Shown here piece by piece: positions 34,045 through 47,900 of a stretch of DNA of 64,000 nucleotides. Made by a program: the position numbers and the translations under genes. The notes under the pieces are model-generated. The model ran no database searches, was not told the origin of the DNA, and saw nothing but the letters and a program-made list of their open reading frames with translations. The DNA lies in assembly GCF_050908995.1 (NCBI RefSeq), contig NC_135123.1:17670001-17734000 (forward strand). Reading direction: 5' to 3'. This stretch comes from Andrena cerasifolii. Lineage: Eukaryota; Arthropoda; Insecta; Hymenoptera; Andrenidae. Every line of letters begins with the position of its first letter. The first letter of the stretch is position 1.

Positions 34045-37000
34045 ATGACAGAAAATCGAGGAAATTTCTCTATCCCAACCAATCAGAGTAAGTTACGACA
34101 CTGTAAAGCATAACGGTGAATGTAATAATGACTCTAGCTACATAACCTACAAGACTATTTTCTCTATTCATGGGAAATCATACAATTTCGTTGCATATGC
34201 GGCTGGTTTATCAGCACGAATCGTATCACATTACCTTCGTAAGAATGCCAGTTTCGTTTTGGTAATTTTCTTATTGATATTTAGGTTCCAGCAGACCATT
34301 TAAATCTCTACGGTTGGATTTTGGATCTATTAATGATGTTCAGAATGATATGTCAGGTATAACATACATATGTACATACATGTATTTATTCGTGTATACA
34401 TGCATACGCACATTACATACATGCATATGTATGTACATACAGGAAGTCCTGAAAAAATGGGGCGATTCGAAACATGCAAATTCTTTGCGCCAAAAGAGAT
34501 AGGGAAGTCGTTCAATATTTTGCAATGCGAAGCATTGTTTTCGAAGCATAAGATATTACAAAATTAGGGAGTCTAGCTTCCGGAGCACTTCTGTTTAAAT
34601 CCCAGGTAGCCAAGCATGTACATACACTTACAAATCGCAAACAGATATCAGACGCATGTTCACGTATATTGTACCATGAACATTAAGTGGTTTAATGCAT
34701 TCTCCAGGGCTTTATCGCATATTTTTACCTGAAATAACAATGTCTCGTGTATCAGAACTACACACTTCATTTCCGTCTACTATATTAACCCTTCAGCGTG
34801 GAGGCTTTCTGCCCAGAACACTACCTAGCTGTGGGATGAATCGCATTGGTCGAAACCTTGACTCCTGCTGTTAAGGCGTTACTGCATAGCAAACTTAGAT
34901 ACTGCTAACCAATCGGATTTGCATCCCGCCTAAACAGCCATTCTCTTCAAGAGGTCCTTTTCACTTCAATATCTCCTCCCCAAGACCTACAAAAAGTATA
35001 TGAGAAGTGTACAGCACGCCTCGAATTCGGGTGTCCAATAGACCTTGCTCCAAAACCCAGACCTCTGCTTTATGTCTCTCGACGAGCGGGACTCGTCATA
35101 CCGCCGTTGTGGACAGTTCTCCTATTACTAGTTCTGCTCGGCATACCACGCCGAAGGGTTAATTATATTTGTTGCGTTATCACATTTCACAGCTAGACAT
35201 TTAGTCGCGATAGAAAATCTCTTCCTCTGTGTAGTCACATAAAAAATTTAAAATCACGTTCAACCACAGAGCGATATTATATGTTTTAAATAGTAACCAG
35301 TAAGAAGTTCCAAGGAATAACACTTGTGCAATGATTTTAGGTACAAGGTTCCAGACACTTACATATGTGTAATGTTTTTAACGGGGTAGGATCTGAATTT
35401 CGCCTTGCATGCCCATTTTCCTTGTCATTGTTACTGCTAAACTATACAGGATACACTAATCAGATTATTAAGAGAAAAGTGAAAAGAGGAAAAGTAGGTC
35501 TTTACTTTGAATACCATTTCTTTACTTTTTTTTATATGCTTGCGTACCTTAAGCACCATCTTCTTAATGTTTTAATACTCTACAGTTCTAATAGCAACAA
35601 CAAATTTCATTAATCCATGACACCTCTTTGGCCAATTTAAAGAGATTCATTGATAGAGTCGAGCCTTTCAAAATCTTTCTTCAAACACCCCGTTGCAGCT
35701 TGATAATAAGATTTAAAACTCAACTTCGCCATCAGTAATTTCTTTTACTTCTCATCGATGTGTTAAAGTATTTCTGCTCTGCTATAAAATCGATTTGCGA
35801 GAAATGTATTTTTGCTAATGCGATTTAACTTCACTTTTCAGATGGTAAGAAAAGAGTGACATGTTTCAGTAAAGCAGTAGTACGCATAAAGTGCTTTCCT
35901 ATAAGAAATATTTGTACCTTTTATACTTTTATAAAGTTCTTTTAATTCTCGAAATAGACTTTACTATTTAATTCTGCACTCCACTATCAAATTAGTATAG
36001 CGACGCTTTCATAAGTAGAGAGTAGTATTCTTTAGAAATAACTACGATAGTGATAAGTAGTGCAATGTTTGAAGGGATGGTATTCAAAGTAAAAGGAATT
36101 GCGAATATGAATACGTCTGTTAGAGATTTAAAGCGCAAACTTCTGATTCATAAGTTAGTACCTTACTTTCTCTAACAATTCGGAATACAATGTAATGTCT
36201 CTTATTTCAGGTAATCAAGGCGCAACTTCAGTTTACCTTCCAGTTAAAACATTAATGTTAAGTATCTTTGTAAGTAGTGCACATTGACGCAAATGCTCGG
36301 ATACGTGTCTGCTCATTTTTGCTCTAGATTTATCCGAAAAGTTTGATTGAAATCGGCGATTTCATTGCTGTGACCTCTCCTTGTAAGTGTTCTGAGGCGT
36401 TTTTGGTTTTTTAATATATATTTTCACTAGCCCCCACAAACGTTCCACGTGCGCAAAGCATTTCTTTCACTTTTACGATTCTAAACACATTTCTTACGTA
36501 ATCAAATGAAAGATGCTCACCTTCTGTAGGAGACACTTCATTATTGCTACATCAAAGCTAATATTGAAACTTGAATTATACATTAATTAAATAAAATCCG
36601 TTTTTATTTAAAAAATTAAAGAAGTTATCAATCTGAGTTCTACATAAATAAAAAGAATCATATTGCGTAAATATTATAATTCATTGATATATTCAGAAGA
36701 ACCCTTAGATGTAAAACTACATGAAATGTGTAATGAATATTTATTATTAGAATTGTAAAAGTAAGAAAGGATCGCGTGGTTTTGATGTGTAACACATTGT
36801 TAGGACCAGTGAAAATACGCATTAAAACTTGAGAAGTACATTTGAATACTTAGTGTTAACGGTACAATGTATGTGAACGTGTGTCCACATATGTTTCTTG
36901 CATGTAAGTGCATATATATGTTCACAAGCTCGAAATTACGAACCTTACAGTCTGTTTCGAAGGTGTTCCTCTAGGGCGGCCCTTATTTTCAACATGCAAT

Positions 37001-40000
37001 TTATTTTGCTCTCATCCCCTAATATGGTTCCGTTTCATAAAAAAATAGACTCTGGAAAAGATTATTGCAATCAGACAACAGAAAAGGGTGTCAACCAGGC
37101 CTTAAAGTTTAAGATTCATCAATGGTTTGGATGTAAAGATTTCTCAAAAATGGTAAGCCGTATCGAAATTTTGTTCAAATAATACTAAAAGAGCATTCAA
37201 TTTCCTACAATTATTCTATATATAATTTTTTCGTGCTTCCAACTAGTTTTTAGATAATTGCGTCTGAATACACAAAAGTCCGCACTACGGGCGTATAGAC
37301 AATACGTCACGCCGTACAGGTGGTACGCGCAAAGTGCCGACCTCTCTATATTCAAACGCTATTATCTAAAAAATGGTTGGTAGCACGGAAAAATTATATA
37401 TACAGCAATTGTAGAAAATTGAATGCTTTTTTAGTATTACTTGAACAATATTTCGATAGGACTTACCATTTTTGAAAAATTCTTTAAATCCAAAGTATTA
37501 ATAAATTCTAAACGTTAAGGCCTGGTCGGCACCCTTTCCTGTTGTCCGATTGCAATAATATTTTTCAGGGAATATTTTTTTATGAAATGGAACAATGTTA
37601 GGTGGTGAGAGCAAATAAATACGAAAAAAAATTTCGGCACGTATAAATAAGGGCCACCCTAGTGTTCCCCGTTTGATTTTCCGAATAAAGGTGGTATCGT
37701 TCGATTGTACTTGATGAGAGCTCCCCTACGGTGTATAGCACGCTTTTTACTCTAAAACCACACTGTACTCTATAGACTTAACGTTTAACCCCTTGCCTAT
37801 ATCTTAAAAACAGAGCCCCAAATGAAAAAATGGTAAAGGACTTTTTAATCTCTTTTGATATGTGGAATTTGCATGTTTTGGTATTGTTACATAATTTTGA
37901 GGATCACAGTATATACACATATTTAGTATACAAGTATGGTTAGCGGAACAGATATAGCAAAGTATTCGAGAGCCCCCGAGGTAGTCTGCGAAGTGATACA
38001 AGCCACTATTTACGTTTTGGCACAAACTACAGGTTTTCATACATCAAAATGACCAAGCTTGGTGCGTTCTGTATCTCAAAATATTGATATTCAGAAACTA
38101 GGCTCTTGATTTTTGTTACGACTTCGCTATATCTGCTTTGCCAACGGTATAATGTGTGTATAGAGTTTGTGTAATCTCTGAGTAATTCCTTTTTCGAAAA
38201 ATAAATTTGGGTGAATTCATATGAATATTGAAATGCTTATCTTGTTATTAGCTATAAGAGTATGGTAATTAAAGCATGTGGTTTCATTTAAAGAAATGAA
38301 AGTGACTATATAATCTATCATAAAAGAACTGATTAGAGAAATCTCTCTTTACGTTATCAATGCTTCAAAATTAAATGTACCTATAAAGTTTCGAAAAAGT
38401 GATTTAAGATAATTTTTTGAGTGATTAAATTGTACGTATTACCCTCTACATACATGTAATCTATATGTATGTAAACATCGTAACATTGTTATTTCCTACC
38501 TGACATGTGTACTGAACTTTACGAAACAATAACGTGTATGCTTATTTTACAATAGAGAAGCGAAGACAGTTGAAACTAAGTTTCCAAATACAAGGAAGCA
38601 ATGCGTTGTTTACCAATTCAACAAACTCTTCTCTTCAACAAATGTAAGATATTTATTTAAGGGAAGCAACGGCAGTATTTGAATTATAATTCTTAAATAA
38701 TACTTGTCTCCGTAATTAATATTATATTTAATGATAGACCTCGCCCAAGTTTGCCTTTACCATTGCCCAAACTACCACTAAGAACACGTACTACAATTCC
38801 ACCGGATCTCCCTGATAAAGCAAGGTGATGAAAGATAAATATCAATAATTGTCTAATAATATCGTTGACATCTCGAAGCATGTTGTCTTATATTTATTTA
38901 CACGCATATGTATGTATGCGTTTATTTCTTTATACATCTTACGCGCATATGAATGAAATGAATTACGATATGTGAATCATAGGGATAAGCTACGAATGTG
39001 CCAGTCGATGCAAAGTACTGGCAAATTACAGCTATCGCCAAATGTGATATACGATTTCACAAGCGAGGATCTTCAAGATCTAGGAGAAATAGGGCGAGGA
39101 GGCTTTGGCACTGTAAATAAGATGATTCATAGGATAAGTGATACTGTTATGGCTGTGAAGGTATGTAACGCAATTCCATTATTAAATAGTTGTAATATCT
39201 ATAATCTTCTCATTACTCGTAGAGAATACGTTCCACAGTAGACGAAGGGGAGCAAACGCAGCTATTAATGGATTTAGAAGTTGTAATGAAGTCCAATGAG
39301 TGCCCATGCATCGTGCAGTTTTATGGGGCTTTATTTAAAGAAGTAAGTGCACAGAAAAGTCGAATACAATTATTCTTTTAATCTTATATTGTGCTTTACT
39401 TAGGGTGATTGTTGGATTTGCATGGAGCTTATGGACACTTCATTGGATATATTTTATAAGTTTATTCATGAAGTATTGAAGGAAAGAATACCAGAACGTA
39501 TTTTAGGAAAAATTACTGTGGCTACAGTAAAAGCATTGAATTACCTCAAAGAAAAGCTAAAAATAATTCATAGAGATGTGAAACCTAGTAATATTCTATT
39601 AGATCGACATGGTAATATAAAACTTTGCGATTTTGGTATATCAGGACAATTAGTAGATTCTATTGCACGTACACGAGATGCTGGATGTAGACCGTATATG
39701 GCTGTATGTAAAGTAATAAATTAAATGCGGACGTTTAAAAGATTCTGCGGATTGTAATCTTGGTGTAATCTTCCAGCCAGAAAGGATAGATCCTCAACGT
39801 GCACGGGGGTACGATGTTAGGAGCGACGTGTGGTCGCTGGGTATTACGTTGATGGAGATCGCTACTGGTTATTTCCCATATCCAAAGTGGAATTCAGTTT
39901 TCGAGCAACTTTACCAGGTGGTACAAGGCGACCCGCCGCGGTTATCCCCCAACGAAAATGGAAACCATTTCACCATGGATTTCGTGAACTTTGTGAATAC

Positions 40001-40251
40001 ATGGTAAATTAATTTTATGTTAAGTAATTTGTATTATTGCGGTGGCTCTCGATAAATAACGTGCTCTTAACTTTTATTGTTCTTGAAGCTTAATTAAAGA
40101 AGAGACACAACGACCTAAATATAACAAATTGTTAGAGCATCCCTTTATCAGGAAAGCAGAAGAAGATACAGCCGACGTGGCGGCGTATATAAGCGGCATT
40201 CTCGATAACATGGTTCTCAGGGGCTTGACTTTTACTACCAATCGGCATTAA
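34045..40251 (+). CDS. Mkk4: Dual-specificity MAP kinase kinase 4
   Basis: A stress-activated MAPK kinase of the MAP2K4 group, which phosphorylates JNK (and p38 in some animals) on Thr and Tyr of the activation loop. Exons are 34045-34087, 34285-34351, 38983-39160, 39223-39342, 39404-39703, 39777-40003 and 40089-40251, giving 365 aa (human MAP2K4 399). Visible features are the glycine loop GEIGRGGFGTVNK, MAVK (catalytic Lys about 96), IIHRDVKPSNILL (Asp about 194), DFG (about 212), the SIART activation loop (Ser about 222, Thr about 226), GCRPYMAPERIDP and the YDVRSDVWSLGIT block. The two small 5' exons were found by reading frame: they join to give a basic RPFKSLRLDF docking-like stretch. 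The donor of exon 2 (AT|GTCAGG) is unusual. Intron 2 is 4.6 kb and holds two MITEs. MAP2K4 is preferred over MAP2K7 because of the QFYGALF and CWICMELM blocks. Confidence 0.93.
34360..34442. repeat. ACAT/ATGT-rich simple sequence
   Basis: An imperfect tetranucleotide tract of CATA/TGTA units starting just after the MKK4 exon 2 donor. It can fold on itself because both strands carry similar words. Confidence 0.6.
34789..35158. mobile_element. piggyBac-like MITE in MKK4 intron 2
   Basis: A 370-bp element beginning CCCTTCAGCGTGG and ending in its near inverse CCACGCCGAAGGG, flanked on both sides by TTAA. A TTAA duplication with CCCT termini is the hallmark of piggyBac-class transposons. The interior has no transposase frame. 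Confidence 0.8.
36974..37659. mobile_element. Foldback MITE in MKK4 intron 2
   Basis: A 686-bp element of two inverse arms of about 300 bp. The left end reads GGGCGGCCCTTATTTTCAAC and the right end is the inverse of GGGTGGCCCTTATTTATACG, with TA on each side. The arms share the ATCTTTTCCAGAG/AATATTTTTC region and the GGTGTCAACCAGGCCTTAA / TTAAGGCCTGGTCGGCACCC pair. Open frames across the left arm are by-products of the repeat. Confidence 0.78.
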
Positions 40252-43200
40252 ATCGAAAGCAAGAAGATACACATTTATACTTTAATTTCTATCGTTTTTT
40301 TTTTCAAATTTTAAATCTCAATATCGTAAATGAGCTGGTCATTTACACTCCCGATCTAACGTAGGTAGTAAAATTAATAAGAACCGATCATTGTTGATAA
40401 TAAATCATTTTATGTAGGATCATATACTATCGTGTCGCAGAGTTCTTATATTCATAGCGATTAGAAATGTTCTAATGTCAAATTGACATTTACTGAGTAG
40501 CGTTTAGAGTGCAAATTTTAAATCAGCTTTCTCATTGAAATTGTATGACAACACGTTCGTAAAACTGTGAATCCATTGCACGCTATATATGAAATTCTGA
40601 GAATGAGATACTGTGATAGTAAACGCGTGGTATTTAATACTTAAAGCGGGAATACGAAGATAACACAATCTCCCGAACTTTTTTTACTTACACCACTCTC
40701 ATTCTCGAGACTTCGTATTATGATTCGTAACATCTGTTATAATCTAAATTTTACAATCTTTACAATAGATTAAATCTTTAATTACTATATATGTATATAT
40801 AGTAACGATCAATGAAATTTATCTTATTGGGTGTCATATTTTTTTTCCATTTCTTACGAGGTACTGATATATGTATTCTGTATCGTTTCCATTCATTTCC
40901 ACCAAAAATGAGGGGAGAAGGAAGACGGATATGATTAATTGGTCTCTTGTTGTAGTATATGAAAAGGAAAATATAAATCAGTAGTTTGTTGTCTTATCGC
41001 GAGGCAAGCTTCGTTATTATCAGAAAATTAATAAAAAAATATTAATTTGTATTAGTGATGTCCATGTCGATGGATATTATATTCTTCAATCTTCCTCGTT
41101 CTTTTTCTGCCAAAGTATATCGAAATTGTTGGTTTGCATAAAACTCGCTCCACTTTGTTTCGCGAATGGGAACTATTCCCGATAATGTTCTGCGGTACAA
41201 AGTCGTGGATTCTTTGCTTTATTTTCGTGTTGACATTAAGGAAATACTGAAAGAGATTCTTCGCATCAGAAGGATAATAAAATTATCATATCTGGCTACA
41301 AATTCTTTTCGTTTCTATCATAACATGGTTCCTCCGTTAAGTTGTATATGTATATACATATATAAATAAATACAATAAAAATAAATAAACAAATATAACG
41401 ATGTACCTGATATATTTATAACACACACGCGTTAGTGCACGTCGCGAGCGTTTGTACACACGTGCGTATACGTAGAGCACAGAACCTGATGCGTGAACCT
41501 CACGAATTTTATTCTTGACTTCAGAAACAGATACAGAATAGAATTTCGCTCGGGAATAAAATAATTCATTCATCTAGCTAGCTTTGTAGATTGTTCTCAA
41601 GCGAAAATATTAATGAACAAAATTTTGGTTCGACTCTTCTACTGTTAGTAAAAAAATGTCTCGCGCGTCGCAAATTTTCTGATCGAGGCTGACAAGAAAT
41701 ATGCAAGACACAACGAATGTTATGTTTTCGAGAACTGTTATTGCAATCTTACGAAGGTAAAAGGACGCTTGTTAATCTTTTTCAGACTAAACATTTTTCT
41801 CGCAGAAAACTATTCGAATATCCTTAACGCGCATAAAAGTAAATTTTAATCACAATCGATAGTCTTTACGAGTGTGGGTCTACATGAAAGTGCAAGACAT
41901 TTGTGTATACTACTGCGATGCCTAGTGGTAACGTTCACTCGACGATGGAGATGGCGGTAGAATGGTGCCAGTGGTGGTTCACGGCTGTAATCGGAATTTG
42001 AAAGGTAGCATTGATTCTACTTCGAATCGCTCGGTGAACTTTCTCAATTTCATACGACACAATGACGATCACCTCCACGCACGATACTCAGAATAATTAA
42101 TAAACAATGATTACACAAAACAGTGGCCTCGAAACTGAAACTTCCTTTTCTGTGCGGTAGCTTTTATTTGCAACGGTGCCGAAGTGCATAACGCATAAAC
42201 TAAACAATTGCACCCTTCCAATCGCAACCAGAGCCGCTCAGGAATTAATAAACACTCTTGGGATTTTTTTTTTTAGTTTTTTCGGATTGAATGGAACAGC
42301 AACATCTTTGCGGCGATTTGATGCTGAGATAACTGTTTCGGTAAGTAGATTTATTAAACCGAGCACAATCGTTTCACGATCTGCCTCATTTACATAACAC
42401 TACGGGGCGGAGATACATTTCACTGAATGGAAATAAAATTGCACTCTTCGTGGTTGCCTCCACCTATTCGACGCCCGTATTTCGCGTCGAAAGTTCGCTG
42501 CGGGAATAAAAACTACTTGTCGCGTATGTGAGTCGCATTGCGCGATAAGTTGCAAACGATCTTTTGCATGAAATTTACTATCCAATTTAATATCTCCGTT
42601 TCATTTGCGATCTTTTAAAAACTACGCGAAACTCTGCTGTCACTTGACTAATATCGCCCACTGCCTCGAAACATATTCTTTTGCCGATCTAAGGGCTGAA
42701 AGGGGTGCACCGTATTTTTCAGCGGATTTTTGACCGTCATTATTGATTTAAATATTACAGCGGCCGTGGTTGCTGCTACCGCTATGGTTGACGGAATCAA
42801 TTCCCTTGAATATTTTATGAGAGCACCATCATTCCCCTGAAATCTATACTCGCATTTGCGCCTATATTCGTAAGTTCCTGGGGCGGTATCTTGTCTTTTG
42901 ACTTGTCCATTGATGTGCGTCCACATCATCCCTCGTGCTGACTTATAAACATTTCCTAAGGGTACGTGCTAAAACCGACCCAGTTCGTGGCGATCTAGGC
43001 ATTTCAAGGAAACGCTAATATCTTTCGAACCACTCGATACAAGCCTCTTATACCCACGCTTCATCAGCTTCTATCATCATTTTATTTCAAATTTATTTTA
43101 GTGGCATTATTCATTAACGAAGGTAGAGTGTATCTGTGCGCGAGTTCAAGAGGGTCCGATGTCAAGGTTTCGCTGTTTTAAGTTGAAACGGATGAGAAGG

Positions 43201-44803
43201 AATGGTACAAAGTTTCTGGATAATTTCTAACGCCAATTATCTATTTGATAGAGTCAACTTTGGCACTGGCCCTGCTTGAACTCATTCACGGATATTGGTA
43301 TCCACTTTTCAATTTATAAACGATGAAATTAAAATATGGGGAATACAATATCGAGTGCTACTTAGAACTGATTGCTATTCTGCAGGTAGTTAATCTACCC
43401 TATTTGCATAGAATTCTGCGCGTTTTAAATGAAAATGTACGTAGACCACATCTGCGGCTTCCTCGGAAGTACTAAGCTCTTTGTCATCTAAAACGTTTGT
43501 AACGATCGAATGAAATGGCAAAAATCGGTCGCATTGTAATTAATTATCACTTTCATTAGCTTTTTCGAATGTTACGTTTCCGAGCGCCTGGCGATAGGCA
43601 ACCCGCTACTCTCGGATGCACGTTGTCCTAACTTCATACTTCTTAGCACATTGTACAGTTGTTTCGAGCCACAGATTATTAATTTTACGTTTATGTGTTT
43701 ATTTATATTATTAATTTCTCTTAGTGCTTTGAGATTAGATGTGCTAAGCAGACGTTGAATATGATTGTAATTATAACTCGCAAGGCTCGTTGAAAATTCA
43801 AATTGGGAAGATGCAAGTTGCAAAAATTTCTGTTCAATTTTTTCTAATAAATATCGATGTTTAATAAATCGTGGGGGCGTGCCCCAATTGTAACTGGCAA
43901 TGAGAGACAGAAATAAAAAATAGAATTAGAGGACAAAGTATGCCGAGTTTATTATTAACAGTGATCTCGAGATCTCTGGTAGAATTATTGGAGTATTCGA
44001 CAGTGTATAAGGACGAAGGAGCGCGTTAGTATTTTGGGAAAATTTTATTGAATCGGTCATCGAACTTTTCGAGGCACAAGCATCGGTGAATGGTAAACAT
44101 TTTTAAATCACTTCCAGTGGTCAACCAATAGCAATAGTTTTACAAGAAATATTGAGAGACTAGTTCCTACGACATTATCATAAATACAAATTCACTGATA
44201 CTAAGTATTCAAAACGCCATTCTTTAAATTTACCTAATAAATTTATTCTAATTCACGTATTCATTATGACGTTTTCTATTTGATTATAAAAGTCCTCTAT
44301 CAGTGAATATTTTTTACTACACATTTGAAATGAAACCTCCCCTTCTTTGGAAGGACTATAAAATAATGGCAAAATATCTTGGCCTTGTAGAGATATAGCG
44401 ACGAACCTGAGACACACTCAAGTGGCGTGGAAAGCGATATCGTTGAGGGCACAGGCCGCAGAAAGCGTTCCTAGCCACTTGTTACGCGACTACACTTATT
44501 TGGTTACACTTCTACATACTTCGCACCCTTCTACTAATAATGTCCAAACAATATAACGAAGACGTCCCTGGGGTCTTGACTTGTCAGCCTGGCACTCAAG
44601 GCCCCTACCGAACTCGCCCCCTGCTGCTTCTACGACTTAACTATATTTCTGCAAGTCACTATACCTTATTATACCAACCCCGTCGACTATACATGAATTT
44701 ATAAATGTCGTTCATTTTTGCTAGGAGCAAAGTGCACAAACACAGCTAGTAAAAAAAAACAGCGGTAACAGGAGCTCTATATTTATATTACTTCTAAGAA
44801 TAA

Positions 44804-44997
44804 AGTGGGACCGTTTTTGTTATACAAAGATCACCACTGTCGCACCACCCTCTCACCCCCAGGGGGTGGCCTGTTCCTCAGCTATGCAAAATATGGAAAA
44901 GTGGTTCAAATAAGAATTTAAATTTATAAAAATTCAGAAGAGAAGTAGGGGTGGACCACCACCTCCCCTTATATCACACAAAGGTTCCATTTTATCC
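44804..44997. repeat. Degenerate inverted repeat
   Basis: The left side TAAAGTGGGACC...TACAAAGATCACC pairs imperfectly with the inverse of TAAAATGGAACCTTTGTGTG on the right, with C-rich and G-rich inner segments (CACCCCC/GGGGTGG). It may be an old foldback element. Boundaries are approximate. Confidence 0.35.
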
Positions 44998-47900
44998 TAA
45001 AAACGTTAGATGAAAATTGTGTCAAGCTATGCAGAGACCTGCCAACCCTCAAAATGACAGAGGATTATTTAAACCCAGTAGGGATGCCATAATTTTGTGA
45101 TCTTTATTTTGCAAAAAATTACCAACCCATGGAACAACTCTTACATCATACAATTATTAAAACTACCAAGTCACAGTTCCATTTTAAGCTCAAAATACAA
45201 AAACTACAGAACACTTAAAATAATATTAATTACACTAACTACTAAAAACTCCATTAAGAAGCACTTTAAACAATAACAATAAAGCTACCTTTCTTTAACA
45301 ATTACAATCGTCAAACTAAATTTACTCAATTTCAGATCATTGAAGGTTGACTAACTTTCTACGTAACTCTGCCCAATCATCTTCCTCTAACATAATATTT
45401 CTGAAAAAAAAATAACTTCTAACACTTCACATTCCTATATGCAAACACTTGCTAATTCATTATAATATTAACCACTTTGGTTACTAGCTTAACAATGTAG
45501 ATCCAACAGTTTCTATCGATGCTGACAGTGCTATACGAAGTGGTTTCGTCAACTCCGAATATTAAACATACATGTCTATGCGGGGAACCTGTGTTTAGCG
45601 AAGGGGGGAGAGGGAGGGGCGAACAGAGAAAATTTTAAGTGAACAAGTATAATGGTGAATAGAAAAAGTAAATTATTTTTTCTGGCAAAATGGGACCATA
45701 ATGACAGCGGTTCGGAGAACGCTGTGACAGCAACTGGTAATGGTAGATGGTGATAAAACGGAAAGTGGTCATGAGTCACAACCTGACGCGGCATGGGGAG
45801 GGTAGCAGGTGCTACTATTGTTGGCGCTGGTGGTACTGGTGGTGCTGCTGGTATTACTATTACTGCAGGGGTAGGCAGCTGGGTAAGCCAGCAGGGGAAC
45901 GGATGTTCCCAGGAGATTATTGATCGTGCACGTAGATACTTCCACTTGGACTATACAGAAGGCACGAAGCTTTGCTGAAACCTGAATTTGTATTTTTCTT
46001 CGTCTTGAGATGGTGGTCCTTCGCTCGCCTTCCTTCGCAGGCATTCTCTCGCATAAGTAAACGAAGTCTGAAGAATACAGAGTGTAACCATTTGATAAGA
46101 ATTTTCTTATTGTCTCTTTGAGGGATTTAACAAATTTTCAATTCTATTTTTTGGCAAATTCCACCCCCCGCATTCATCAAATTTTTTAACACAGCATGTT
46201 TCTTCTCGCGATTTTGAATTTGAATAATTAAGGATCGATTGGCAAGTATATTGATCTTCTGTTATTTTGATCTCCTGTCGCGATTCGACGAATGGAGGGT
46301 TGTTTCGGATATTTTAATGACGCCCACGCGAAAGTTATAGGGTGAAGCTACCGTCCATGTTTCGTGCGACTTTGTCCGGGAGATTTTTCCCCAACGCTCC
46401 TAACAGACGGCAACCAATAATAATCAGAGTTCTGAAACTTAACACGCCATTTTCGATCTCGTCGAATAGCTGTAGTTCTTTCCCCTCTCTTTACAGTGCG
46501 ATGTTGTAAGTGGCGGTCACTGCCTCCCTGATTCGATCAATGAAAGTACCTGTACCAGAATGACTAGATTATGCGACCACCCCTATTTCATATATGACCA
46601 CGTATGGTTCAGGTGTTTCTTAAAAATTGATGCTTCGATTGTTAACAGCAATCTGGCGAGACGTAACATTGAGAACGTCAAGTTTTATTTATTTACTATT
46701 AAATAAGTTGGAAACATTTGATCGAACCAACCGTCTCCTTTATTCTTCTGTTTTTTTCACGGTTGTTAAATGAAAAAGCAGCGATATCGATACCAGAAGT
46801 TAGAATTATGAGTTCATATCAAGTTACTGAATTTATGGAAACCTTTGGGAATAAGAAAATAGCGCTCACCAAGTCAGTACAGTAGTACCGTTAATAATTT
46901 GCGTATTGAAGAAACGATAAATTTATTTGCTCCACAAATTCAATAGGCGTTACAGAAAAAATTGTTTTTCAGTATCCCTTGGTTCTGTCGTTCATTTTTT
47001 CTTATTTTTCAAATTGATAAATTCTTCAATTTAAGAATTTCTTAGTTTTTAAATTTTATATTCGACGTTCGATATTGTTCAAGAGACGCAGGGATTCTTT
47101 CGCACTAGTTGGCGATTAATAATTATTTCACGACGCCAATTTTTTCGTTCTCAGTATTTTTCGACGAAAAGACAATTTTATATCTCAATGGCTTTTTTCG
47201 TACTTTCTAGCTTGCAATTTAATCCGCTGTTGCGTGGGATATAATCGTCCATTAAAATCTGGAGCCAGTGGAGCTATAATCAAATGTTTCCCACTGAAAT
47301 CACGTGCAAAGAAATTACATCATTTTATAGCTAAAGGTCTTTGTCATTTTAATAGAGAATAAAACTCTAAGTGAATATTCTTTTTCTATCTAATAAGCGA
47401 AGAAGCTTTCTAAATATTATAAAACTACTCGTCTACAACGACTGCAAAAGACCTTCCAAAACGTTTGCATCAACTATTTTCTTTACATTGGCTATAGAAC
47501 ACAACCTTGCAACACCACAACCACTTTTCTTTTCGAATGCTTTGCATAGGTTCGTATTTAACAAGTCTATCACCATTGCACGAAGCTTGTCTATTTTTAA
47601 TATTAGTATTAGGTTTTCCAAATGTAATTCCACCTGCTAGAGTGTAAAGAAGTTTGGCCTCTTGCTTTTTAAAGACTGCCCAAAGAAATTCCATTTTCCT
47701 GACAATTTGTAGTATTTTCATAAAAGCTGCATTTTCAATTCGTGATTGTTAGTCGATTATTAGACGATTACTTCTTACAATCAGCGTGTTGTATTTTCAG
47801 ATGCTACCAAAGTGCCTATACTTTAAGTCATAAGCTGGATAAATAATGTCTCGCAATAATTCACAAGATAGTGGACAGATAGTCCACAAATTTCTGTGTT

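Noticed and set aside
36898..37182. 94-codon plus-strand frame
   Set aside because: Most of it is one arm of the foldback element at 36974-37659.
43860..44700. Possible LTR retrotransposon fragment
   Set aside because: TG...CA-like ends can be imagined, but no direct repeat, primer site or gag/pol reading frame is present.
45769..46044. Ser/Thr-rich (minus) and Gly-rich (plus) frames
   Set aside because: Both come from the same GGT/GCT simple sequence; a start exon of a distant gene cannot be excluded but is unsupported.
47371..47721. Overlapping open frames resembling a decayed protein
   Set aside because: Translations on both strands show no family motif, and no continuation was found on either side.
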